NCBI GenBank assembly: GCA_964608265.1
Contig: CAZSNP010000016.1
Location: 1 to 64,000 of the forward strand
Direction of reading: 5' to 3'
Source of the DNA: JANWXR01 sp964608265
Lineage (GTDB): Bacteria > Chloroflexota > Anaerolineae > Anaerolineales > UBA6663
Length of the DNA stretch: 64,000 bases
Translations under genes and position numbers: made by a program
Notes under the pieces: generated by a model
What the model saw: only the letters and a program-made list of their open reading frames with translations
The model's database searches: none
What the model was told of the DNA's origin: nothing
Shown here: piece after piece, positions 8,767-16,166 of the stretch
Layout of the letters: the number at the start of each line of letters is the position of its first letter
Position numbering within the stretch: the stretch's first letter is position 1

Positions 8767-9447
8767 TCAGCGTGACAGAAGGCGCGCGCGCAGCTGGTGG
8801 ATGTGCGCGGCGTGATCGAGTTCGTGCCACAGCGCGCGCCGCACCACCTTGCGCGGCGACCAGGTCTCGCCTTGAATCGTCACGACCTCGTCCCGATCCA
8901 CAAACAGCCGCAGGGCTTCATTGAACTGCGCCCGCACCAGCATCAATCTGCCGAGCACGTCCGTCATCTCCCATGCGGCCTGATGGTCGAGGTTGAAGCG
9001 GCCGAGATACCAGTTCTCGGCGCCGGCCACGTGCTTGAGGATACCGTTGATGCTCCACCGCTCGCCGGGCAACGCCGTATTCAGCGCCTCGTCGCTCAAC
9101 CCCAGATACGCGTCGAGCAGATCGGCGCGCGAGGCGTACAGCCGCCGGCCAAAGACCTCGACCTCCTCGGCGGCGAGCGGGGCGCGGTCGGCGGCGAAGA
9201 AGGCATTGACTTCATACTCGTCCTGCGACACCCACGCGCGCTGCACCTCATCCACCAAAAACTCGAACGGCGCCTCGGGCGGTTGCTCGCCGTGCCGGCG
9301 CAACCAGGCGAAATATTCCGGCAGGGCGCTGCTCGCCGAGGCGACCGCCGCCTCGCGCGTCTCGGCGCCGGCAAATCCGCCCGGCCAACCGGCCAGGTGG
9401 GCGATCCAGCGGCCCTCCATTTCTTCGAGGTTGAGGTGAAAGAGCAT
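8767..9447 (-). CDS. HicB-like / DinB-like two-domain protein
   Basis: About 226 residues from ATG 9447; a GTG at 9474 is an alternative start. The first 60 residues have the HicB/UPF0150 pattern (dodecin-like beta-alpha-beta with GRWIAHLAGWPGGFAGAETREAA), and residues about 80-225 form a DinB-type bundle with ILKHVAGAENWYLGR and LWHELDHAAHIHQLR supplying the metal histidines. No HicA toxin is adjacent, so the N-terminal domain probably serves binding or oligomerisation. It is followed by another DinB gene on the same strand. Confidence 0.75.
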   Translation of the reverse strand: MLFHLNLEEMEGRWIAHLAGWPGGFAGAETREAAVASASSALPEYFAWLRRHGEQPPEAPFEFLVDEVQRAWVSQDEYEVNAFFAADRAPLAAEEVEVFGRRLYASRADLLDAYLGLSDEALNTALPGERWSINGILKHVAGAENWYLGRFNLDHQAAWEMTDVLGRLMLVRAQFNEALRLFVDRDEVVTIQGETWSPRKVVRRALWHELDHAAHIHQLRARLLSR

Positions 9448-9514
9448 CGGCCGGGATGAAGCGCGAAGCCGCACAGCACGCGAAGTTTCCTTTGCGCTCC
9501 TGGCAGCTTTGCGG

Positions 9515-10357
9515 TTAAGTCTCTATCTGTAAGGCGTAGTCGGCAAGGCTGGCAGCCTGCCGTCCGGCGCGGCGGTCGGCGAGGAGGGTTTCGAGCTGCA
9601 ACACGACTGCCGGCAATTGTTTCAGCCCGCGCGTTTTCTTCTGCATCACCATGAGCTGATCGCCGGCGTCCCTCCCCTCGGCCTCGCGCAGAAAGAGCAC
9701 AGCGGCGGCCAGGCCGAGCACTTCCGCGCGCGGCTTGAGTTCTTCGGGCAACCGCTCCGTAAACAGAAAACACGCAAACGCCTCGGCGATGATGGCGAGC
9801 GCCTCATCGGGCCGCTCGCTGTAGCGCCACGGGTGCGAGGTGCCCCACGCGATCGGCGGCGGCGCGGTCACGACGACCTCTGTGGCGGAGGCGACCGCCA
9901 GCGGCTGGCGGCCCGGGTACAGCAGGTTGGGGATGAAGACAAAGGCGCGCTCATCCGCGCCGAACAAATCCAGCAGGAAGCGATGCAGGTCGGCGCGATC
10001 GAGCACCGCGCGCGCATCCGCCTCGGCCTGCTCGAAATCGGCGGAGTGCTCGGCGAAGAACTCCGTCACGCCTGCGGCGGTCACAAAATCCCGCCCCGCC
10101 TGACCGAAGCCCGCCGGCCATTCGACGAGCAGGGCGTGCGCATACAACGACGAGAGCCCCTCGCCTTCCCCCGCCACCGTGCGGATGTCGCGCACGGCCT
10201 CGTGCTCACGCTGCGGGGCGAAGCGACGGTGGGCGGCCTCGGCCACGCGATGCGGCTTGTAGGCCTTGACGCGCTGCTCCGCCTCCGGCCAGTCGCCGGC
10301 GGCCAGCAGCGCGCCTATCACGCGAAAGCGTTCATCGCTGCGGACTGCGATGGTCAT
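9515..10357 (-). CDS. Conserved-looking hypothetical protein
   Basis: 280-residue soluble protein that I do not recognise. It is acidic and alanine-rich with no signal peptide or membrane segment. It contains several histidines and glutamates (HALLVEWP, FFAEHSADFEQAEADARAVL) but no HExxH or other diagnostic metal motif. It lies 12 bases downstream of the SDR gene on the same strand and is likely co-transcribed with it. Codon use matches its neighbours, supporting a real gene. Confidence 0.65.
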   Translation of the reverse strand: MTIAVRSDERFRVIGALLAAGDWPEAEQRVKAYKPHRVAEAAHRRFAPQREHEAVRDIRTVAGEGEGLSSLYAHALLVEWPAGFGQAGRDFVTAAGVTEFFAEHSADFEQAEADARAVLDRADLHRFLLDLFGADERAFVFIPNLLYPGRQPLAVASATEVVVTAPPPIAWGTSHPWRYSERPDEALAIIAEAFACFLFTERLPEELKPRAEVLGLAAAVLFLREAEGRDAGDQLMVMQKKTRGLKQLPAVVLQLETLLADRRAGRQAASLADYALQIET

Positions 10358-10369
10358 AGTGAATCGTCA

Positions 10370-10969
10370 TCAGATATTGGCGATGGCCGTCGTCACCGGC
10401 TCGCCCGCGCGGAGGGCGACGACGCGCAGGCCCGAGTCTTTCCATTCGTCCGCCAGCGCCGCTGCCAGCCCGCGCAGGCCCTCGCGCGCGGCGCGCACGG
10501 CGGCGTGGGGCACAGCGGGATCGCGGGCCACGAGGACGATCAGACCGCCCCCAGTCTCCGGCGAGCCGGCGTCGCGGGCCGCTATCATCGCCCGGGCCAC
10601 GGTCTGCGCGCACAGGAAGGTGCCTTTGAGATTCACGTCGAGCGTCCGGTTCCACTCGCCCTCGTCCATCTTGAGCGCGCTGTTGCCGGGTGTGATCTCG
10701 GCCGCGCACACCAGCATGTCAATCCTCGGATAGCGTTCGAGCACATCATAGATCAGCGTCTGCACCGCCATCTTCTGGCTGACATCCACCGCCTGCGCCT
10801 CGGCGCGGCCACCGGCCTGCCTGATGGCCTCGGCGGTGCGCGTCGCTGAATCAGGATTGATGTCAATGGCGATGACGGTGAAGCCGGCCTGGCCAAGCTC
10901 GCGCGCAGCGCCGCGCCCGGCGCCCCGGCCCGCGCCGGTGACGAGGGCCACCTTACCGAGGATGGTCAT
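10370..10969 (-). CDS. SDR-family protein lacking the catalytic Tyr and Lys
   Basis: 199 residues with a Rossmann nucleotide-binding start: VALVTGAGRGAGRGAARELG satisfies TGxxxGxG. The expected NNAG motif reads VCAAEI, the catalytic Ser strand reads LIVLVARD, and the YxxxK box aligns to VRAAREGL, so Tyr becomes Val and Lys becomes Arg. The family is normally an NAD(P)-dependent oxidoreductase of about 250 residues; this member is shorter and probably not a working dehydrogenase, though it may still bind a nucleotide. Start ATG 10969, with a minus-strand TACAAT six bases upstream (10976-10981) and no Shine-Dalgarno sequence. Confidence 0.8.
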   Translation of the reverse strand: MTILGKVALVTGAGRGAGRGAARELGQAGFTVIAIDINPDSATRTAEAIRQAGGRAEAQAVDVSQKMAVQTLIYDVLERYPRIDMLVCAAEITPGNSALKMDEGEWNRTLDVNLKGTFLCAQTVARAMIAARDAGSPETGGGLIVLVARDPAVPHAAVRAAREGLRGLAAALADEWKDSGLRVVALRAGEPVTTAIANI

Positions 10970-10975
10970 ATCGCA

Positions 10976-10981
10976 ATTGTA
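10976..10981 (-). promoter_or_regulatory. -10 box (TACAAT) for the SDR gene
   Basis: Minus-strand TACAAT ending six bases before the ATG at 10969. With a start site 6-8 bases downstream the message would be leaderless. No good -35 seen. Confidence 0.35.
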
Positions 10982-11001
10982 GTCGCGCCCACGATTGCTG
11001 G

Positions 11002-11853
11002 CTACGGTGGTGGCGGTCGCGGCCCGACGTCTTCGAGCCGGTAGCCGCGCGGATACGAGCGGTGCCGGATGTGGGCGTGGAAGACCGGGGTGCGTCGCTC
11101 GGGTAAACCGCGCACCAGCGCCGCGCGCAGCCGCAACGCCCCGCGCACCAGCGCCCGCATCCACGCCGGCGGGCCTCGAAAGCCAAAGGCCTGCAACAGC
11201 GGTTCGTCGAGCAGGGCGTAGATGAAGGGCGCGCCCAGCGCAAACAGCGGCCGGGGCAGGAACCAGCCAAGGAAAAGCTCCACCGTGGCCGTGCCCACGC
11301 GCCGATTGGTCTCTGCGTAGCGGAAGTGGCCGAGCTCGTAGCTGCGATTGAAGCGCTCGAAGACGGCGTAGTCGTCGGGAACGGCATGAATGTTCATGCG
11401 CCGTGCGATCTCACGCCACAGGTGGAAGAGGGCCAGCTTCTCGTTGGGGTGCATCGGCCGCCAGCCGAACTGCTCCATCCACCGCGCCGGCTCGAACACA
11501 AAGGTCGAGAGCACGTACAAGAAATCGTCGTTGGCGATGGCATAGCGGCCATGCTGGCGGTTCATATTGCGCAGGGCGGCGCGCCCCTGCGGGCTGTCGT
11601 ACCCCTCCTCCGTCATCAGGCTGACGAGGATGGCGGTATCGTCGTAGCGCTTCTGCGCGGCGCGGCGGAACTCGCCGGTGCGGTCGAGCAGGGCCGAGAT
11701 GCTGGGCACGGCATACGTTCGGAAGAGCGCGAACTCCAACGCGCGAGTCATGTCGAAGGGGAACTCGTACGTCGAACTCAGCCGGACGATTTCCAAATGA
11801 TCGCGCTCGGGGTCGAGCCGTTCGATGCGCGCCAGGATGGAGCGTTGGGGCAT
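11002..11853 (-). CDS. MpaB-like oxygenase (DUF2236 family)
   Basis: 283 residues. The diagnostic region is MNRQHGRYAIANDDFLYVLS (about residues 99-118), with conserved His, followed by FEPARWMEQFG and a later HLWREIARRMNI. MpaB/DUF2236 proteins are heme-dependent oxygenases, known from mycophenolic acid biosynthesis and rubber cleavage (Lcp relatives); the substrate here is unknown. There is no signal peptide. The gene lies 12 bases downstream of the geranylgeranyl reductase-like flavoprotein on the same strand, so the two may act together on a prenyl or lipid substrate. That link is inference. Confidence 0.8.
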   Translation of the reverse strand: MPQRSILARIERLDPERDHLEIVRLSSTYEFPFDMTRALEFALFRTYAVPSISALLDRTGEFRRAAQKRYDDTAILVSLMTEEGYDSPQGRAALRNMNRQHGRYAIANDDFLYVLSTFVFEPARWMEQFGWRPMHPNEKLALFHLWREIARRMNIHAVPDDYAVFERFNRSYELGHFRYAETNRRVGTATVELFLGWFLPRPLFALGAPFIYALLDEPLLQAFGFRGPPAWMRALVRGALRLRAALVRGLPERRTPVFHAHIRHRSYPRGYRLEDVGPRPPPP

Positions 11854-11865
11854 GGTCGCCTAGCG

Positions 11866-13098
11866 CTAACCGAGCGCCACCTGCCACAACGCGCGGGGCG
11901 ACATGGCGCGCAACGGGTCAATGTTGCCGATGGCGACGTTGAGCAGCAACTCCGCCAAATCGGGGTTACGGTTGGCGGCGCTGACGAAGCGGTTGAGCAC
12001 CCACGGGCGGAAGTAAGTGTCGCGCACCCGGATGATGTTGACGAACATCCTCAGAAACCGGTTGTGCAGGGCGTGGATGTGCCGCCGCGCGGCGCGCTCC
12101 GCCGTCTCGCCCGCACGGAGCGCGCGGCCCAGCTCGTCCGCCGCCACCTCCGCCGACTCAAGCGCGTAATCAATCCCCTCGCCGGTGAGGGGATTGACCA
12201 GGCCGGCGGCCTCGCCGATCAGCATCAGCCCGGGGAAGGCAGCGCGCGCGGTGGGGAAATCGAAGCGCAGCGGGTAGCCTTTGATCGGCGCGCTGGGCTG
12301 CGCGTCCGTCAACAGCCCGGCCACGTAACGGTTGGCGACGAATTCATCGAAGGCCCGGCGCGGCGTGGTGCGTTGCGGCGCGCGCCCGGCGCGCACGAAG
12401 TAGCCGGCGCCCACGTTGGCCGTCGTCGGCGAGGTCGGAAACACCCAGCCGTAGCCCGGCAGCGGCACCGAGTCGAAGTGAAACTCAACCGTATCGCTCA
12501 GGCCCTGCACGTTCTCGTAATACGTGCGCGCGGCGCGGCCATACGCCGGCGCGCCCTTGAGCAGGCCGGCGCGTTCGAGCACCGAGGTCGAGGCGCCGGT
12601 GGCGAACACCGTGGCCCGCGCGCGCAGGTCGCGCAGCCCATGCGCGGTCTGGGCGCGCACGCCGACGACCTCAGCGTGTTCCCGCAGAATCTCAATCGCG
12701 GCCGTCTGCGGCGCGAAGTGCGCCCCGGCCTCCACCGCCCGGGTGCGGATGATGTCGTCGAGCTGGTAGCGCGGCAGCACGAGGGCGAAGTTCGGCAGGT
12801 GCCCGAAGGCCGGGGCCGGCGCAACGACCGCGCGGCCGTTGGGCGCGAAGATGGCGATGCGGTTGACGCGATAGCCCTGCGCGTCCACGCGGTCGGCCAG
12901 GCCCATATCGTGCAGCACGCGCAGCGCGCGCGGTGAAACCCCGTCGCCGCAGGTCTTGTCACGCGGGAAGTCGGTCTTATCCACCAGCAAAACATCGAAG
13001 CCCTGCGCGGCGAGGAAGTACGCCATCGCCGAGCCGGCCGGCCCCGCGCCGACGATGAGGATGTCGCGGTGTTCCACACGCTTCGGGAGCCTGTCCAT
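11866..13098 (-). CDS. Geranylgeranyl reductase-family flavoprotein
   Basis: 410-residue FAD-dependent oxidoreductase. The N-terminal dinucleotide fold is DILIVGAGPAGSAMAYFLAA. The group-specific CGDGVSPRAL motif follows at about residue 48 and PGYGWVFP at about residue 215. The second FAD motif LIGEAAGLVNPLTGEGIDYA (about 280) has Glu where GD is usual. The family reduces isoprenoid double bonds (bacteriochlorophyll, menaquinone or archaeal-type lipids). Without neighbours for chlorophyll synthesis, a role in quinone or lipid saturation is the safer guess. Likely co-transcribed with the MpaB-like gene downstream. Confidence 0.87.
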   Translation of the reverse strand: MDRLPKRVEHRDILIVGAGPAGSAMAYFLAAQGFDVLLVDKTDFPRDKTCGDGVSPRALRVLHDMGLADRVDAQGYRVNRIAIFAPNGRAVVAPAPAFGHLPNFALVLPRYQLDDIIRTRAVEAGAHFAPQTAAIEILREHAEVVGVRAQTAHGLRDLRARATVFATGASTSVLERAGLLKGAPAYGRAARTYYENVQGLSDTVEFHFDSVPLPGYGWVFPTSPTTANVGAGYFVRAGRAPQRTTPRRAFDEFVANRYVAGLLTDAQPSAPIKGYPLRFDFPTARAAFPGLMLIGEAAGLVNPLTGEGIDYALESAEVAADELGRALRAGETAERAARRHIHALHNRFLRMFVNIIRVRDTYFRPWVLNRFVSAANRNPDLAELLLNVAIGNIDPLRAMSPRALWQVALG

Positions 13099-13192
13099 CG
13101 CAATCGGACTCTAGCGCAAAGGCCCGAAGATGCAAGGCCGCCATGCTCGACACTCGGCGGTCGCGCTCGCAATGCGTCCTGACCTTCGGGCT

Positions 13193-15151
13193 TTATTCGA
13201 TGTCGGCCAGCTCCCGCCAGGCCCGCAACACCTCCGCCACGCTCCACGCTTGCGCGGGGCAGGCATGCGGGGTGTGCGGCGGGTCGGCGTCGGCGACCTC
13301 GCTGAGGCTGCCGAGGCCGTGATCGCTGAGATGGCGCAGCAGCGGGTCGAGGAAACTGAGCGCGGCCGCGCGGTCACCGTACACGCGGAAGTGCGCGCTG
13401 ACGAACGGGCCGATGAGCCACGGCCAGACCGTGCCCTGATGGTATGCGGTGTCCCGCGTCACCCGGTCGCCGTTGTAACGCGGATGGTAGTTCGCGTCGT
13501 CGGGCGGCAGCGTGCGCAGGCCGAGTGACGTCAGCAGCCTGCGCGCACAGACCTCCACCACTGCGCGCTGCTGCCCGGCGGTGAGCGGCGAGTGCGGGAG
13601 CGAGACGGCGAAGAGTTGATTGGGCCGCAGCGTGGCCTCGGGCCCGTTCGGGCCGTCGAGCACGTCGAAGCAGCAGCGGGTTGCCGGGTTCCAAAAGCGC
13701 TCGAAGCCGGCGCGGGCCGCCTCCGCCAGCGCGTCGTACTCCGCCGCCGGTTCCGCCAGCCGCCGCGCGAGAGCCGCCATCACCCGCAGCGCGTTGTACC
13801 ACAGCGCATTGACCTCCACCGGCTTGCCGATGCGGGGCGTCACCACCCAATCGTCAATCTTCACATCCATCCATGTTAGTTGCACGCCCGGCTCGCCGGC
13901 ATACAACAAACCGTCGCGCGGATCAACATGGATGCGATAGCGCGTGCCGCGTCTGTGCCACGCGATGATATCGGCGAGCACCGGCCACAGATCGCGCACG
14001 AGGCCGTCATCGCCGGTCGCGGCGTGATAAGCGCGGACGGCCTCCACATACCACAGCGTCGCATCCACCGTGTTGTAACCCGGCGTTTCATTCGCATCGG
14101 GGAAGTTGTTGGGCAGCATCCCCTCGCTGGCGAAGCGCGCGAAGGTGCGGAGGATTTTCGCCGCCACGTCGAAGCGGCGCGCGGCCAGGGTCAGGCCGGG
14201 CAGGGCGATCATGGTATCGCGGCCCCAATCGTTGAACCACGGGTAACCGGCGATCACGCTGCGGCCCTCCGGTTCGCCCGGCAGCGGGCGCGCGACGATG
14301 AATTGATCGGCGGCCAGGACGAGCTGGCGAATGGCGGCCGGCGCGGCGCCAAGGCCAGATCGCTCGATGAGCTGGGCCTCGTAGGCCCGGCGCTGCCGGA
14401 GCGGCTCGGCATGCCGCGCGGCGCCGGCGGCGCTGAGGGTGAAGATCACGGACTCGCCCGGTTGCAACGTCACGCGGAACACGCCGAGGCACACGTTGTC
14501 GTCCACCGCATCGAGTCCGCGCCCGTGCTCGACGCTGAGGAAGTAGGCGCGATAGCGTTCGGAACGCGGCTCGGCCTCGGCGCGGTCGCTGGTCACAAAA
14601 CTGATCGGCTTGCCGTCGCGCACGATCCGCAGCCCGCCGGCGACCCGTTCGGCGACGAGCGGCAGCGGGTCGTTGATCGAGGTGACGTGATGGTCGCGCT
14701 GATTGGCGATGACCTTGAGGCTGAGCGCGAGCGGAACCGAGGCGCGCCGCACGGTGTATTCAACGAAGGCGGTGTTTTCACCCGGCTGCATCCACAGCCG
14801 TTTTTCGAGCAGCGCATCGCCGAGGGCGAAGGCCCATACCGGGATCGCGCCGTCGAGCCGGAAGTGCTCGATGAACTGAAACCCCGCCGGCTCGATGCCG
14901 CCCTCGGCCCATTGATTGGCGAAGAGCGGGTAATCGCGGCCATCGTACCTCGCGGTCTCGTCGAATTTCGTGATCAGCAGCGTGCGGCCCACCGGCGGGG
15001 CCAGCGCGGCGATGAGCAACCCGTGATAGCGCCGGGTCAGCATCCCGGCCACCGTTCCCATCGCATAGCCGCCGAGCCCGTTGGTCACGAGCCATTCCTT
15101 TGCTCCGGAGATGGCGGGGTTCCCGCACACATCGCGTCCAAAATCAACCAT
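13193..15151 (-). CDS. Glycogen debranching enzyme (amylo-alpha-1,6-glucosidase, GDE_N/GDE_C)
   Basis: 652 residues. The N-terminal GDE_N domain opens with KEWLVTNGLGGYAMGTVAGM and RRYHGLLIA. The C-terminal (alpha/alpha)6 barrel has GYPWFNDWGRDTMIALPG (about residues 316-333), LTWMDVKI and YHQGTVWPWLIGPF, all hallmarks of GH133-type debranching domains. It hydrolyses alpha-1,6 branch points of glycogen. I choose ATG 15151 rather than an upstream in-frame start because GGAGG lies six bases before it and a -35/-10 pair sits just upstream. Together with the phosphorylase (23066-25252) and branching enzyme (61424-63652) it implies glycogen turnover. Confidence 0.92.
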   Translation of the reverse strand: MVDFGRDVCGNPAISGAKEWLVTNGLGGYAMGTVAGMLTRRYHGLLIAALAPPVGRTLLITKFDETARYDGRDYPLFANQWAEGGIEPAGFQFIEHFRLDGAIPVWAFALGDALLEKRLWMQPGENTAFVEYTVRRASVPLALSLKVIANQRDHHVTSINDPLPLVAERVAGGLRIVRDGKPISFVTSDRAEAEPRSERYRAYFLSVEHGRGLDAVDDNVCLGVFRVTLQPGESVIFTLSAAGAARHAEPLRQRRAYEAQLIERSGLGAAPAAIRQLVLAADQFIVARPLPGEPEGRSVIAGYPWFNDWGRDTMIALPGLTLAARRFDVAAKILRTFARFASEGMLPNNFPDANETPGYNTVDATLWYVEAVRAYHAATGDDGLVRDLWPVLADIIAWHRRGTRYRIHVDPRDGLLYAGEPGVQLTWMDVKIDDWVVTPRIGKPVEVNALWYNALRVMAALARRLAEPAAEYDALAEAARAGFERFWNPATRCCFDVLDGPNGPEATLRPNQLFAVSLPHSPLTAGQQRAVVEVCARRLLTSLGLRTLPPDDANYHPRYNGDRVTRDTAYHQGTVWPWLIGPFVSAHFRVYGDRAAALSFLDPLLRHLSDHGLGSLSEVADADPPHTPHACPAQAWSVAEVLRAWRELADIE

Positions 15152-15170
15152 AGGGCCTCCAAGTAAACGG

Positions 15171-15198
15171 ATTGTAGCCGCGACGGTCAAGCGTGCAA
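15171..15198 (-). promoter_or_regulatory. Promoter of the debranching enzyme gene
   Basis: On the minus strand a TTGCAC -35 (15193-15198), a 16-base spacer and a TACAAT -10 (15171-15176), followed by a short leader with GGAGG before ATG 15151. Confidence 0.5.
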
Positions 15199-15291
15199 CG
15201 AGCCGAAACTTATGACGGCCCGACCGGTCTAACGTGATACGCTACTGAACACAAGCGGAGGCGGAACCGCTCTGGTGGGGGCGGCCGGGTG

Positions 15292-15364
15292 GATTGCGGC
15301 AAGGGGGAGTTGGTTGGGCGGCCCACAACGGTGGCCCAAGTTGGTTATACTGCCTCCCGCAATC
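15292..15364. other. Nested inverted repeats upstream of the ABC ATPase gene
   Basis: Three nested arm pairs: GATTGC(GG) at 15292-15299 with (CC)GCAATC at 15357-15364, GGGAG with CTCCC just inside, and TTGGGC (15314-15319) with GCCCAA (15334-15339). As RNA this would fold into one long interrupted stem-loop in the leader of the ABC operon. A possible -10 (TATACT, 15346-15351) lies inside the right arm, so it could instead be an operator region. I do not recognise a known riboswitch. Confidence 0.35.
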
Positions 15365-15427
15365 GAACCAGCCGGTGTCAGGGCGAGTAACGAAACCAGC
15401 GGTCACTTCAATGCGTAAAGGGCAATT

Positions 15428-16144
15428 ATGGCCACTCAAAACCATCATCTCGTGCATGTGGACAACGTCGTCAAAGACTTCCAGGGCCCGTCCGGCACGA
15501 TTCACGTGCTCAAGAGCGTCAGCCTCACGGTGCAGCCGGGCGAATTCGTCGGCGTGCGCGGACCGAGCGGTTCGGGCAAATCAACGTTGGTGAACATGAT
15601 CACCGGCATTGACCGCCCGACCGGCGGCAGCGTGCGGGTGGCGGGCGAGCCGCTGGAGAAGATGAACGAAAACCAGTTGGCGCGTTTCCGCGGCAAGAAG
15701 ATCGGCGTGATCTTTCAGTTCTTTCAACTCTTGCCCACGCTCACCATCGTCGAGAACGTCATCCTGCCGATGGACTTCTGCCGGATGTACAAGCCGAGGG
15801 AGCGCACCGAACGGGCGATGCTGCTGCTGGATCAGGTCGGGTTGGCCGATCAGGCGCACAAGTTGCCCAATACGCTCTCGGGTGGGCAGCAGCAGCGCGC
15901 CGCCATTGCCCGCGCCCTGGCCAACGACCCGCCGCTGCTGGTGGGCGACGAGCCGACGGGCAACCTCGATTCGAAGACGGCCGACAAAGTGTTCTCTCTC
16001 TTCGAGGATCTGGTGCAGCAGGGCAAGACCTTCATCATGGTCACCCACGACAACGACCTGGCCAGGCGCATGCCGCGGCTGGTACAAGTCTTCGACGGCG
16101 AGTTGTACGAGGGCATGGATGCGCACATTGCGGTCACGGCGTGA
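15428..16144 (+). CDS. ABC transporter ATP-binding protein (LolD/MacB type)
   Basis: 238-residue stand-alone ATPase. Walker A is GPSGSGKSTLVNM, the Q-loop lies in FQFFQLLPTLT, the signature is LSGGQQQRAAIARAL, Walker B is LLVGDEPTGNLDS and the H-loop is IMVTHD. The DEPTGNLDS form is typical of MacB/LolD/FtsE-type ATPases that pair with FtsX-fold permeases, and such a permease gene starts 22 bases downstream. Together with the lipoprotein adaptor at 18634 this forms a three-gene export or lipoprotein-release system. Start ATG 15428, preceded by a modest AAAGGG. Confidence 0.93.
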   Translation: MATQNHHLVHVDNVVKDFQGPSGTIHVLKSVSLTVQPGEFVGVRGPSGSGKSTLVNMITGIDRPTGGSVRVAGEPLEKMNENQLARFRGKKIGVIFQFFQLLPTLTIVENVILPMDFCRMYKPRERTERAMLLLDQVGLADQAHKLPNTLSGGQQQRAAIARALANDPPLLVGDEPTGNLDSKTADKVFSLFEDLVQQGKTFIMVTHDNDLARRMPRLVQVFDGELYEGMDAHIAVTA

Positions 16145-16166
16145 TCATCAGCCGACACCTTACACC

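Noticed and set aside
13099..13192. Complementary GCCCGAAG/CTTCGGGC arms between two minus-strand genes
   Set aside because: The loop is almost 60 bases and there is no T-run, so it is not a convincing terminator.
15346..15351. TATACT as a definite promoter for the ABC ATPase gene
   Set aside because: No -35 at a proper distance and it sits inside an inverted repeat; not listed separately.
15882..16166. Upstream extension of the FtsX permease frame
   Set aside because: Overlaps the ATPase gene in another frame and is rich in Arg/Ser; the ATG at 16167 is the plausible start.
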